Source: Acinetobacter colistiniresistens
GTDB taxonomy: Bacteria; Pseudomonadota; Gammaproteobacteria; Pseudomonadales; Moraxellaceae
DNA length: 64,000 nt
Assembly: GCF_024582815.1 (NCBI RefSeq)
Contig: NZ_CP102099.1
Location: 3,596,001-3,660,000, forward strand
Reading direction: 5' to 3'
A model generated the notes under the pieces. The model did not search any database, was not told the origin of the DNA, and saw nothing but the letters and a program-made list of their open reading frames with translations. Below, one piece after another: positions 19,110-28,408 of the stretch (position 1 is its first letter; every line of letters starts with the position of its first letter). The position numbers and the translations under genes are program-made.

Positions 19110-19282
19110 TTATATAGGGTACAAGGTCGCAGCAACCGATTGGACATTGCACGGCATCCGCAGTGTTTTCGGTGACCTTTCATTATGACTCTCCATCTTT
19201 CGCAATGGTTGTGTTAGCAGCCAGAACCATTGAAAAAGATTTTGACCGACGATTTATCATCACTCGAATCGTCGGTTTTTAT
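19110..19282 (+). ncRNA. Candidate small RNA ending in an orphan terminator
   Basis: A plus-strand transcript is suggested by an intrinsic terminator (stem 19245-19254 with 19267-19276, then TTTTTATTT) that belongs to no gene, because both neighbours read leftward. A second hairpin CAATGGTT / AACCATTG (19203-19210 with 19225-19232) lies just before it. A weak promoter-like TTATAT at about 19110 sets a tentative start. No family is recognised. Confidence 0.35.
19245..19282 (+). terminator. Orphan intrinsic terminator
   Basis: A perfect 10-bp stem ACCGACGATT / AATCGTCGGT with a 12-base loop is followed by a T-run on the plus strand only. No plus-strand gene precedes it. Confidence 0.75.
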
Positions 19283-19300
19283 TTGCCTGAAATTTGTATG

Positions 19301-19753
19301 CTAAAACGTATCAGCAACATACATTTTCATCAATTCCCCCTCATCATCTTGAACCCTTGTTAAAAATACCCAACCGCATTTTTCATAAAAATCATCTAGG
19401 TCTGTGACCAAATACAGTTTCTCAAACCCTAAATTTTTCATTTCCGCACGTATGAAGTCCAACAGTTCCCTTGCAATATTCTGCTTCCGATAAGCCTCTT
19501 CAACAAATAGCGCACATAGATTGGGACTAAGGTCGTTACGGTCATGAAAATCATTCTCGATCACTCCAGCCCCTGCAATGATTTGCTGATGTTTATTCAG
19601 AATCAGATACCATTGTGGAATTTCTCCTGGCTGTTCAATTGAGATTTGTATGCTGTCTCGATAGGCCTCAATAGGGATTTCCCATTTATCTGAAAACCAC
19701 ATTGCGGCCTGCGCTAAAAGCTCTGGTGTATTAACCAGTTTAATGATATTCAT
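19301..19753 (-). CDS. GNAT-family N-acetyltransferase
   Basis: A roughly 150-residue acetyltransferase of unknown target. The acetyl-CoA-binding region is in LCALFVEEAYRKQNIARELLDFIRAEMK (Q/R-x-x-G-x-A loop degenerate as RKQNIA), then LYLVTDLDDFYEKCGW, typical of motif A and B. The start at MNIIKLV is chosen for the fit to the family; upstream in-frame codons at 19768 and at 19801 (a TTG) would add 5 or 16 residues without a better ribosome site. It stands alone. Confidence 0.75.
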   Translation of the reverse strand: MNIIKLVNTPELLAQAAMWFSDKWEIPIEAYRDSIQISIEQPGEIPQWYLILNKHQQIIAGAGVIENDFHDRNDLSPNLCALFVEEAYRKQNIARELLDFIRAEMKNLGFEKLYLVTDLDDFYEKCGWVFLTRVQDDEGELMKMYVADTF

Positions 19754-19905
19754 CAATTTCAACTTCATCTCTTTAATCAAGACTAAATTACATTCTTTCA
19801 ATCAAGTACGCGGCCCGAGGAATCTACTTACATAAATCGTTATCTGTAATTTCCCCGATCTATTTAGAATAATTTCTAGACAATAACTACAAAAGGATAG
19901 CTGCC

Positions 19906-20283
19906 ATGAACAGTATTATTTATTTTGAAATACAGTCGTCAGATCCACAACGTGACATTCATTTTTATCAATCAGTATTTGGCTGGAAATTTGAAAAAGT
20001 GCACGACTTACCGATCGAGTATTATCGAATTGCCACAGAGGGGATTTACGGCGGTTTACTGCAACGTCCCGTTGCAACACCACCAACAGGATGTGGCAGC
20101 AATGCTTTTACCTGTAGCATCGAAGTAGAAAGTTTCGATGCTGCAGCAGCTAAAATTCTTAGCTTAGGCGGCATTGTAGCGATGGATAAATTCGCCATCC
20201 CGAATCGTTGTTGGCAAGGTTATTTCCTGGATCTTGATCACAATACCTTTGGGATTTGCCAGATTGATGAAAAAGCAGTATAA
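19906..20283 (+). CDS. VOC-superfamily (glyoxalase-like) protein
   Basis: A 125-residue protein with the two-module beta-alpha-beta-beta-beta fold of the glyoxalase/bleomycin-resistance superfamily. It begins NSIIYFEIQSSDPQRDIHFYQSVFGWKFEK, the usual first module, and ends GYFLDLDHNTFGICQ, which holds the terminal metal- or substrate-facing strand. AAGGATAG is a ribosome site seven bases before the ATG. The substrate is unknown. The next gene begins 32 bases on and may be co-transcribed. Confidence 0.82.
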   Translation: MNSIIYFEIQSSDPQRDIHFYQSVFGWKFEKVHDLPIEYYRIATEGIYGGLLQRPVATPPTGCGSNAFTCSIEVESFDAAAAKILSLGGIVAMDKFAIPNRCWQGYFLDLDHNTFGICQIDEKAV

Positions 20284-20315
20284 AAAAATTATTAATTTTT
20301 TATTGAAAAATCACA

Positions 20316-20702
20316 ATGCCTTTTCCGATTGAAGAAGAATATATCATGGCGGCTGAACTGGAATTACAGCTGAGATTTCCTCAATCATTTAGAAATAAAA
20401 TGATTGAGGAAAATGGTGGTGAATTGTTCATCGTCGATCATAATTGGCAAATTTTTCCTTTTTTTGATCAATCCAATCCCAAAAGAAAAATGCGGACATG
20501 TAATCATATTGTTCGAGAAACTAAACTCGCACAGGCATGGGATGGATTTCCTGAATCTGCAATCGCATTTGCTCAAAATGGCTGTGGCGATTATTTAATT
20601 TTTCTTCCTGATCCGCTCAAGCCAAATGTTTTAGCAGAATCCATATTTGTTTGGTTTCATGAAACTCATCAAGTAGAGCAACTCACTCATCCTGTATTTT
20701 AA
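20316..20702 (+). CDS. SMI1/KNR4-family protein
   Basis: A 128-residue protein with the SUKH fold pattern: ELELQLRFPQSFRNKMIEENGG near the front, then the hydrophobic strand WQIFPFFDQSNPKRK, the segment FPESAIAFAQNGCGDYLIFLPD, and a final FVWFHETHQVEQL. In bacteria such proteins are often immunity factors for contact-dependent or secreted toxins, but solitary members of unknown job are common. No toxin gene is next to it. It lies 32 bp after the VOC-family gene and converges on the crotonase gene. Confidence 0.75.
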   Translation: MPFPIEEEYIMAAELELQLRFPQSFRNKMIEENGGELFIVDHNWQIFPFFDQSNPKRKMRTCNHIVRETKLAQAWDGFPESAIAFAQNGCGDYLIFLPDPLKPNVLAESIFVWFHETHQVEQLTHPVF

Positions 20703-20711
20703 AAATATTAA

Positions 20712-21494
20712 TTACCGCCCCTTAAACTGCGGTGGGCGTTTTTCTAACATCGCGCGAATCCCTTCTTGAGCATCTTCAGATACAAACAGTGGCATTAAAT
20801 AATTGTTCATTTTTTCAAATGCAACTGTTTGCCCTTCCACGACTGCATCTGTTGCAGAAGCCAATAACGCCTGTACAGCCAATGGTGCAGAAACACAGAT
20901 TTCTTTAGCAATTTCCAAGGCACGCTCAAGTTGCTGCCCTGACGCCACCACCTCCGAGACGAGGTTCAATTCATAGGCCGTTTTACTATCAAAAGTTTTG
21001 CCCGTTAATAAATAAGGCATCGCTTTTTGCCAACCTGCAGCCTGCACGAAACGAACAGTTGCACCACCAAATGGCATGATGCCGCGTAATACTTCCAACT
21101 GACCAAAGATGGTATTTTCACCGGCAATCACCACATCGGCATTCAGCATTAACTCCACCCCAGCGGTATAGCAGATCCCTTGTACTGCCACAATGACTGG
21201 TTTAGTCCGATGCCGACCACCTGTTCCCCACGGATTCACCTGATCCGCTGCAAAATTAAAAATGCCTTGTGAAATTTTAGACTGTAATTCCACCAGATCT
21301 AAGCCCGCGGTAAAATGATCACCATGCGCAAAAATCACGGCGCAACGCAATTCAGCATTGTTTTCATATTCTGTTAAAGCAAGGGATAAATCCTGAATCA
21401 TATGGCTATCGAAAGCATTGCGCTTTGCCACCCGATCCAAGCCAATCAACATGATGTGATCAATAATTTCGCGGCTTACTTGACCTAAGCTCAT
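20712..21494 (-). CDS. Enoyl-CoA hydratase/isomerase (crotonase) family protein
   Basis: A 260-residue crotonase-fold enzyme acting on a CoA thioester. The oxyanion-hole segment AVIFAHGDHFTAGLDL (about residues 52-67) and the second loop GICYTAGVELMLNADVVIAG (106-125) are present, then GIMPFGGATVRFVQAAGW. The usual catalytic Glu at the E/G of the GG-x-x-x region is less clear here, so a hydratase, isomerase or other CoA reaction is possible. It is followed by a C-terminal helix ending RPPQFKGR, typical of the family. Not part of an evident pathway operon. Confidence 0.85.
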   Translation of the reverse strand: MSLGQVSREIIDHIMLIGLDRVAKRNAFDSHMIQDLSLALTEYENNAELRCAVIFAHGDHFTAGLDLVELQSKISQGIFNFAADQVNPWGTGGRHRTKPVIVAVQGICYTAGVELMLNADVVIAGENTIFGQLEVLRGIMPFGGATVRFVQAAGWQKAMPYLLTGKTFDSKTAYELNLVSEVVASGQQLERALEIAKEICVSAPLAVQALLASATDAVVEGQTVAFEKMNNYLMPLFVSEDAQEGIRAMLEKRPPQFKGR

Positions 21495-21658
21495 TCTATA
21501 TTCCTCATTGTTAAAATAATGCTATGGAGCTCAAACTAGAGCATCGCTTAAAAATGATCAAGCGGCATCTTGTAGTGCTTTTTCTGCTGAGCAAGACGCT
21601 CCCTTCGCCCTAAATACGTGCTACCTTATTCGGGTTTATTTTATTTTTAGATTCATTT

Positions 21659-22909
21659 ATGACCGTGCGTTTTTTTCATACGTCTGATTGGCATTTGGGG
21701 CAGTTTTTTTATAATCATTCCCGCCACTACGAACATGAACAATTTCTGGCATGGTTACTTGAGCAGATCAAAGCCAAACAACCGCATGCCTTATTGATTG
21801 CGGGCGATATTTTTGATGTGATTAATCCCAGCTCACAGGCACAAAAACAACTGTATCAGTTCCTTGCCGATGCTCATGAGCTTGCCCCACACATGCAAAC
21901 CTTAATGATTGCAGGCAATCACGACTCGGGTTATCGCATTGAACAGGTTGAGCCTCTTTTAGAAAAATACAATGCCAAAACCGTTGGAGTGATTCGCTGG
22001 AATCAAGATAAAAGCCTCGATCTAGAACGTTTAATTTTGCCAATTTATGACGAGCAAAAACAGATTGTGGCGTGGTGTATTGCCCTGCCATTTCTACGAT
22101 CAGCTGAAATCACAGGCTTTAATGAACACACCACCAACAGTCAAAATGCGATTGCTTATTTGCATCAACAATTGATCGAAGAAGCCAAACGCCGTAAAAC
22201 TGATGATCAAGCCCTGATTCTAATGTCGCATGCGCATATGCAAGGCGGAGAAACCTCCGATTCAGAACGACCAATTATTATTGGTAATGAAGAAGCCCTA
22301 TCTACGGCTCTGTTCGATGACAGCATTGATTATGTAGCACTGGGGCATTTGCATAAACCGCAAAAAGTACAGCATCCACATATTCGTTATAGCGGTTCAC
22401 CTATTCCTCTGTCATTTAGTGAAATCAACTATAAACATCAAGTGGTTGAAGTGACCGTTGATCCTAAAAAAAATGAAGACGCGTTTAGCTTTGAAACTTT
22501 GCCGATACCTCGAAGTATTCAACTGCATAAAATTAAAGATGAACTCAGTGCAGTCATGCAACGCCTGCGCAATCTGCCAAATGAACCGATCGAAAATCTC
22601 GAGCATCGTGAATATGTCGATATCGAATATCACACCACGACCCCACCACAGCCTAACCTACGACAACAATTTGAAGATGCCTTACCGAAAGATCGTTATC
22701 GACTGGTGCGGATTTCCAGACAATACCTCTCCAATGAAAGCACTGCCGAGAGCAAGCAAACGATTAGCCTAGAGCCACCAACACCCGAAAAACTATTTCA
22801 GCAAATTTGGGAGAAAAAAGGCTATCACGCCGATGATGAAGTCACCAAAGACTTTATGAGTTTAGTCGCAGAAGCGCAAAAGCAACTTGAAGATGATCAG
22901 ACTGTTTAG
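21659..22909 (+). CDS. sbcD: Exonuclease subunit SbcD (Mre11-like)
   Basis: The nuclease subunit of the SbcCD complex, which cuts DNA hairpins and processes protein-blocked ends. The metallophosphoesterase motifs are complete in its 416 residues: TSDWHLGQFF (residues 8-17), AGDIFDV (about 47), AGNHDSGYR (about 85), SHAHMQGG (about 190) and GHLHKPQ (about 230). The C-terminal capping domain carries the segment that would contact SbcC. The downstream sbcC starts nine bases after the stop, so the two are one transcript. Confidence 0.95.
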   Translation: MTVRFFHTSDWHLGQFFYNHSRHYEHEQFLAWLLEQIKAKQPHALLIAGDIFDVINPSSQAQKQLYQFLADAHELAPHMQTLMIAGNHDSGYRIEQVEPLLEKYNAKTVGVIRWNQDKSLDLERLILPIYDEQKQIVAWCIALPFLRSAEITGFNEHTTNSQNAIAYLHQQLIEEAKRRKTDDQALILMSHAHMQGGETSDSERPIIIGNEEALSTALFDDSIDYVALGHLHKPQKVQHPHIRYSGSPIPLSFSEINYKHQVVEVTVDPKKNEDAFSFETLPIPRSIQLHKIKDELSAVMQRLRNLPNEPIENLEHREYVDIEYHTTTPPQPNLRQQFEDALPKDRYRLVRISRQYLSNESTAESKQTISLEPPTPEKLFQQIWEKKGYHADDEVTKDFMSLVAEAQKQLEDDQTV

Positions 22910-22918
22910 GGACCTGCC

Positions 22919-25900
22919 ATGAAAATTTTATCAATTCGGCTGAAAAATTTGGCATCTTTAGCAGATGAGCATTTTATTGATTTTGAGACTGAGCCTTTGG
23001 CCAGTGCGGGACTGATCGCCATTGTCGGAAAAACTGGCGCAGGAAAATCCACGATTTTAGATGCCATGTGTCTGGCATTATTTAATAAAATTCCGCGCCT
23101 CAAAGAAAGTGATGGCAAACTGTTAGATGTCGATGGTTCGGAACTACTGACCAACTCTCCTTTGACGGTTCTACGTCGTGGTACAGGACATGGTTTTGCC
23201 GAACTGTGTTTTGTGGCACAAGATCAAAAGCATTACCTTGCACGTTGGGAAATTAAACGTGCCCGTGAAAATGCCAGCGGCAAACTGCAAAGTGTGCAAC
23301 GTTCCCTGAAATGCCTGACCGATGGCGTAGTAATTGCAGATAAAACCAAAGCGGTTGAAGCACATATTCAACAGATTACCCAACTCAGCTTTGAACAATT
23401 TACCCGTGCAGTACTGTTGGCGCAGTCCGAAGTCACGGCATTTTTAAAAGCACGCGATAATGAACGTGGTGAATTATTAGAATATCTGACCAATTCCAGT
23501 ATTTTTGCAAAAATTGGGCAACTGGCTTTTGAAAAAACCCGTGAAATCAGCAACCAGCGCAAGCAACTGGAAAATGTGCTCGGTCATATTGAAATCAGTT
23601 CAGATGAAGAAATTGCCGAATTAAAAGCTCAATTCCAGCAGGTACAGCAACAGGTTCAACAGTTGGAAGCTAACAAAGTTCAGCTCAATCAACAGCAACA
23701 ATGGTTTGAACAGCAACAGAAACTTCAAACTGAAATCACACTAAAACAGCAACAGCATGACATTCAGATTCAAGCATATGAGGCATTAGCAGCAGATCGC
23801 AGTCGACTCAGTCAACTCGAAACCTTTTCAGGCATTCGTCCTGTTGTATTCCAACAACAACAGCTGGAAAAAGCACTGCAACAGCTTGAGCCACAGATTC
23901 AACACAAGCAGCAGCACTTTTCGACATTAAGCACGCACTTTGAGCAAGAAAAAACAGCTTATACCCAAGCTGAAACAGCCTTACAGCAATTTCAAAGCTT
24001 TGAACAAAAACATCAGCATGAACTCTCCCAAGTGCGTAAATATGTACAAGAACGTGAATATATTGCCGATGAATATAAGAAAACTAAAGTACGCTTAAGC
24101 CAAAACGAAGCGCAACAACAACCATTGCTTGAGCAACAACAGCAGTTTGAACAAAGCCACCATAACCTATCCATACAACAGCAGCGCTGTTTTGAACAAC
24201 TGCAACAAAGCGTACAATTCTCCGCTTTAGATAAAGGGTTGAATGCTCATATTCAGCAGCTCAATCAATTTATTCAGCAATACCAAAAAGTCGAACAAAA
24301 TTTAGGTTCGATTCAACAGGCACAGTCCAAGCTTGAGCAAGATAAAATCCTATTGCATGAACTCATGCAAAAATTTGGTCCACCACAACAGATTGAAAAT
24401 CAGATTGAGCAGAAACAAAAACTCAGAGAACAGCAACAGGCTCGACTGAATCAACTGGATCTGACTCAACAAAAATTACAGTATTATTTTGAACTTAAAA
24501 AAGAATACGAGGCACTGACTCATCAGCTTAGTACCACACAGCAACAATATCAGCAGCTGGAACAACAACTGCAAACAAGTGAAGTCGACTTTCAATCTGC
24601 CAAAACTGAACGGGAAAAATTACAGCAAGTATTGCAACAACAACGTTTATTGCATGCTGAAAATATCGAACATCTGCGGGCTGAACTCAAACACGGCGAA
24701 GCTTGTCTGGTCTGTGGCAGTACCGAACATCCCTACCGAGATGATGCAAGTCAGCTCTCCAAAGCCTTGTATAAACTACAACAACAGCAAGAACAACAGG
24801 CTCTTCAACACGAACAACACTATTTTCAGCTTTGGCAAAATATACAGCAGCAATTTACCCAAATTCGTACCGAACAGACCCAATTACAGTCGGCCGTGCA
24901 ACAAGCGGATGACAAATTCAAGCTGCAACATCAGGAATTAGTCAAACATGCAGCACAGTTCGACGTCCAGTTAGATTTAACTCAGCCGCATGCGGAAATA
25001 GCTAGAGCGCAACAGCAATGGGTCAATGAGACAAGCCAATTCAAACAACAGATCGAACTTGAGTTACAGCAACTGCATCAGGCCAATAAAGACCACTACA
25101 ACCTGACCCAGATCATTCAAAATATTCACTATCAAATCGAAAGCGTACAGCAGTTACAACAACAGATTCAGCATATTATAGATTGCCTAACGCATGATGA
25201 ACAAAGCCTATGGCAGCAACAAACCTTAGGCTACGCGCCACAGCTCGTGCAACGTTTGCAGCAGCGCACCCAACAACTTGAACAAGCTGAGACCCTAAGC
25301 AAACAACAAGACCAACTCAAACAGCAACTGAATTTATTAAAGTCCAATCTAGTCGGTTTACTGACTCAACATACCGAGTTTAACCAGCAACTCAAAGACA
25401 TCGAAGTTAAAGGCAAACAAAATACAGAATCTGCGCATCAACTCATTGTAGCGATGACCGGTTTAACCGAACTTAAAGCCAATGAATGGCTAAATCAACA
25501 TGATCAACAACGCCAACAATTACAACAGCAATATCATCAAAACAAGCAAAGTTTTGAACAAGCTCGTCAAAGTTTTGAACAGCAGAAAAATGAATTGGAA
25601 CTGCTTAAAGCCCACCAGCAGCAGCAACAAGCGACCCATGCTCAAGCCAAAAATGAAATTCATGCATGGCTGAGCCAACATCCCGAGTTTGCAGAAAAGC
25701 AGTTGGCTGACTTACTTAGCATTGGTACAGAACAAGAACAGCAGATTCGAACGGCATTACACAATGCAGAGCGCTTGCTCAATGAAGCCGCCTCTGCACT
25801 CAAAACACTACAACAGCAATTAGATGTTCATCAGCAACAACAACCGCACATTGAACAAACACAGTTGCTTGAGCACATCCGTCTCAATCATGAACAGTTG

Positions 25901-26515
25901 CAACAACACGCTGAACAACGTGATCAGTTCAAACTGAAATTGGAAGTCCATCAACAAAATGTCGCCAAACAAAAGCAGTTTGCCGATCAAATCCAGCAGA
26001 TTCAGCAGCAGGAACACCGCTGGAATAAAATTTCCAGTTTGATTGGTGATTCTAAAGGCAAGGATTTCCGTGATTTAGCCCAGCAATATAATCTGGATAT
26101 TCTGCTCGAATATGCCAACCAGCAACTCAACATGTTGTCACAGCGTTATACCTTAAAACGTTTGGATAACTCCCTCAGCCTAGCCATCATTGACCATGAT
26201 ATGGATGGAGAAACCCGTTCCGTGGCTTCATTGTCTGGCGGTGAGTCTTTCCTGACCGCCCTTGCGATTTCTTTGGCGATTGCCAATATGGCGTCTGGCT
26301 CAATGAAAATCGAGTCGCTGTTTATTGATGAAGGTTTTGGCACGCTGGATGCCTCTTCGCTACATATGGTAATGAATGCCTTGGATCAACTGCAAAGCCA
26401 AGGACGCAAAGTCATCCTCATTTCACATATTCAGGAGATGCACGAACGGATTCCTGTACAAATTCAGGTACAGCCGATTGGGTCAGGTTCGAGTCGGATT
26501 GAGGTGGTCGGGTAA
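22919..26515 (+). CDS. sbcC: Exonuclease subunit SbcC (Rad50-like SMC ATPase), glutamine-rich
   Basis: A 1198-residue SMC-like ATPase that holds DNA ends for SbcD. Walker A is IVGKTGAGKSTILDAM at about residues 35-50. The head domain then gives way to two long coiled coils of about 900 residues that are very rich in Gln, with many QQQ and QQ runs. Between them sits the zinc-hook CLVCGSTEHPYR (about 594). The C-terminal head has the signature SLSGGESFLTALAISLA (about 1105) and Walker B ESLFIDEGFGTLDA (about 1140). The Gln-rich stalk is unusual compared with enteric SbcC, and shows up in the DNA as repeated CAA/CAG. Confidence 0.94.
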   Translation: MKILSIRLKNLASLADEHFIDFETEPLASAGLIAIVGKTGAGKSTILDAMCLALFNKIPRLKESDGKLLDVDGSELLTNSPLTVLRRGTGHGFAELCFVAQDQKHYLARWEIKRARENASGKLQSVQRSLKCLTDGVVIADKTKAVEAHIQQITQLSFEQFTRAVLLAQSEVTAFLKARDNERGELLEYLTNSSIFAKIGQLAFEKTREISNQRKQLENVLGHIEISSDEEIAELKAQFQQVQQQVQQLEANKVQLNQQQQWFEQQQKLQTEITLKQQQHDIQIQAYEALAADRSRLSQLETFSGIRPVVFQQQQLEKALQQLEPQIQHKQQHFSTLSTHFEQEKTAYTQAETALQQFQSFEQKHQHELSQVRKYVQEREYIADEYKKTKVRLSQNEAQQQPLLEQQQQFEQSHHNLSIQQQRCFEQLQQSVQFSALDKGLNAHIQQLNQFIQQYQKVEQNLGSIQQAQSKLEQDKILLHELMQKFGPPQQIENQIEQKQKLREQQQARLNQLDLTQQKLQYYFELKKEYEALTHQLSTTQQQYQQLEQQLQTSEVDFQSAKTEREKLQQVLQQQRLLHAENIEHLRAELKHGEACLVCGSTEHPYRDDASQLSKALYKLQQQQEQQALQHEQHYFQLWQNIQQQFTQIRTEQTQLQSAVQQADDKFKLQHQELVKHAAQFDVQLDLTQPHAEIARAQQQWVNETSQFKQQIELELQQLHQANKDHYNLTQIIQNIHYQIESVQQLQQQIQHIIDCLTHDEQSLWQQQTLGYAPQLVQRLQQRTQQLEQAETLSKQQDQLKQQLNLLKSNLVGLLTQHTEFNQQLKDIEVKGKQNTESAHQLIVAMTGLTELKANEWLNQHDQQRQQLQQQYHQNKQSFEQARQSFEQQKNELELLKAHQQQQQATHAQAKNEIHAWLSQHPEFAEKQLADLLSIGTEQEQQIRTALHNAERLLNEAASALKTLQQQLDVHQQQQPHIEQTQLLEHIRLNHEQLQQHAEQRDQFKLKLEVHQQNVAKQKQFADQIQQIQQQEHRWNKISSLIGDSKGKDFRDLAQQYNLDILLEYANQQLNMLSQRYTLKRLDNSLSLAIIDHDMDGETRSVASLSGGESFLTALAISLAIANMASGSMKIESLFIDEGFGTLDASSLHMVMNALDQLQSQGRKVILISHIQEMHERIPVQIQVQPIGSGSSRIEVVG

Positions 26516-26583
26516 ATAAAAGAATGCATAGAATAAACAACTTCGGTTTATCCGCGATTGAAATGTTGAGCATATTTAATAAT

Positions 26584-26624
26584 ATATTTTCATAGGGAGT
26601 ACTCTATCTTCCCTATGAAAATAT
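26584..26624. terminator. Strong stem-loop between convergent sbcC and uppP
   Basis: A perfect 15-bp stem ATATTTTCATAGGGA / TCCCTATGAAAATAT with an 11-base loop lies between the converging stops of sbcC and uppP. Both sides lack a long T-run, so it may be a weak terminator or an mRNA 3'-end stabiliser. Confidence 0.55.
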
Positions 26625-26640
26625 AAGCAGTCATGCGTTG

Positions 26641-27483
26641 TTAGTGAATACACAACACCACAACAGCAAAACCTAAACAATATAGACCAAACAAATGCCA
26701 ACGGCCATGCTCTAACCAAGAGGAGAGCCATTTCAATGCAAGTAGACCAGCACCAAAGCTAAAACACATGCCAAGCAAACTTGGGGTTATGACATGTGAT
26801 AATTGCCCATGCGCAACAACTTGCCCCCCTTGAGCGTGAACTAAACGATACAGCTCTTTTAAAATAACAGCTGGGGTTAATACCACCGCCAGTGCAAAAC
26901 TAAATTCTTCTGCTCTCTGACGCGATACTCCCAAGAATAAACCCGTCGAAATCGTCGCACCTGAGCGGGAAAAACCGCGAAAAGGCAAACAAAGTGCCTG
27001 TACGGCGCCAATAATCGAAGAACTCCGTAAATTGATATTGCCTTGCTGTCCTCGATCTAAGCGCGATGATAAAATAATCAGTATCCCTGCTGCTGCAAGT
27101 GCCGCTGCCATTAATTTTGAATTACTAAACAGATGTTCAATCTCAAAACTACTCGCCCCACCAAAAAATACATGTTTAATTAAAGCTTGCAATGCTAGAC
27201 CCAATACACCCGTAATCAGTGTTGCCAGCACAACATAGAATGCCTGACGTTTAAAACTTTCCCATGAAGAAAAATAGGTGTCTTTCCATGATTTCCAAAA
27301 ATAGACAATAACCGCAAACATTGTACCTGTATGCAACATGACCAGCAGGAAGGTCATATCTGGTGCAGAAGGATCATACCCCATGAGCTTTTCAGCTAAA
27401 ATTACATGTGCTGAGCTAGAAACAGGTAATAATTCTGCGAAGCCCTGAATGATCGCTAGAATAAAAACGTGTAATAAATCCAT
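26641..27483 (-). CDS. uppP: Undecaprenyl-diphosphatase
   Basis: Removes the outer phosphate from undecaprenyl diphosphate to recycle the lipid carrier of cell-wall precursors. The 280-residue protein has about eight membrane helices and the two active-site regions: ELLPVSSSAHVILAEKL (residues 17-33), where the usual SGH is SAH, and FRGFSRSGATISTGLFLG (about 168-185). The later RAEEFSFALAVV fits as well. UppP (BacA family) rather than PAP2-type. It converges on sbcC and is not in an operon. Confidence 0.93.
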   Translation of the reverse strand: MDLLHVFILAIIQGFAELLPVSSSAHVILAEKLMGYDPSAPDMTFLLVMLHTGTMFAVIVYFWKSWKDTYFSSWESFKRQAFYVVLATLITGVLGLALQALIKHVFFGGASSFEIEHLFSNSKLMAAALAAAGILIILSSRLDRGQQGNINLRSSSIIGAVQALCLPFRGFSRSGATISTGLFLGVSRQRAEEFSFALAVVLTPAVILKELYRLVHAQGGQVVAHGQLSHVITPSLLGMCFSFGAGLLALKWLSSWLEHGRWHLFGLYCLGFAVVVLCIH

Positions 27484-27589
27484 ACATTACAAACTCAAAC
27501 ATTAAAATATTTGCGTTATAAATGAGAAAAATTAAGCTTAAATTAATTGATTACAGATTCACCACAAAATACCCGACCCAAAGCGGAAA

Positions 27590-28282
27590 TTATTCTTTCT
27601 TTAGCGCTTCCCTCGCTCCAAACAAGGCTGTTCCAATTCTGACCATGGTTGAACCTGCTGCAATTGCAGCATCTAAGTCAGCCGACATGCCCATACTCAG
27701 GGTATCCCAGTCTTGCGGCTGTACATGTTGAGCTTTTACTTGTTCAAACAAAGCTTTAGCATCAGCAAATGCAGCATGATTCTCGGGTGCAGGAATCACC
27801 ATCAAACCACGTAAACGTAGCTTGGGCAGTTGGCTAATTCGCTGAACCAGCTCCGCCACCTCTTCTGGCTGGCAGCCATCTTTAGAATCCTGTCCATCAA
27901 TATTCACCTGTAAACAAAGATTCAATGCTTTTTGCTGATCTAACCGTTGGCTGGATAAACGTTCGGCAATAATCAAACGATCAACCCCATGCACCCAATC
28001 AAATTTTTCCGCCAGATGTTTGGTTTTATTGCGTTGCACATGACCAATAAAATGCCATTCGATCTCTAAATCTTGCAGTTCCTCAATTTTTTCTAGTGCC
28101 TCTTGCAAATAATTTTCCCCAAAACAACGCTGCCCAACTGCATACATCGTTCTAAGACGAGTACTTGGGTGTGTCTTTGAAACAGCCAACAATTGCACTG
28201 TTGCAGGATCTCGTTGTACATGCTGACAGGCCTGTTCTATTTGATTTAAAACAGATTGACGGGATTGTTGCGATTGATTCAT
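27590..28282 (-). CDS. YggS-family pyridoxal-phosphate homeostasis protein
   Basis: A 230-residue PLP-binding protein of the YggS/PROSC family, which buffers free vitamin B6 in the cytoplasm. The PLP lysine is in VQLLAVSKTHPSTRLR (about residue 33). GENYLQEALEKIEEL, HFIGHVQRNKTKHLAEKFDWVHGVD and the C-terminal phosphate-binding LSMGMSADLDAAIAAGSTMVRIG, RIGTALFG are all present. The start at 28282 is chosen over 28297 because GAGAAC precedes it. It is divergent from pilT, the arrangement typical of many gammaproteobacteria. Confidence 0.93.
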   Translation of the reverse strand: MNQSQQSRQSVLNQIEQACQHVQRDPATVQLLAVSKTHPSTRLRTMYAVGQRCFGENYLQEALEKIEELQDLEIEWHFIGHVQRNKTKHLAEKFDWVHGVDRLIIAERLSSQRLDQQKALNLCLQVNIDGQDSKDGCQPEEVAELVQRISQLPKLRLRGLMVIPAPENHAAFADAKALFEQVKAQHVQPQDWDTLSMGMSADLDAAIAAGSTMVRIGTALFGAREALKKE

Positions 28283-28408
28283 TGACACAGTTCTCATTTA
28301 CGGAATCTTTTTTTGCTCAGACATTCTTTCAGGTGTTGGTATGCCTGCATGAAAGCCTTATATTATTCTACAAAATAATGAGACATTTTAGTTTGTTTCG
28401 GGGAAATT

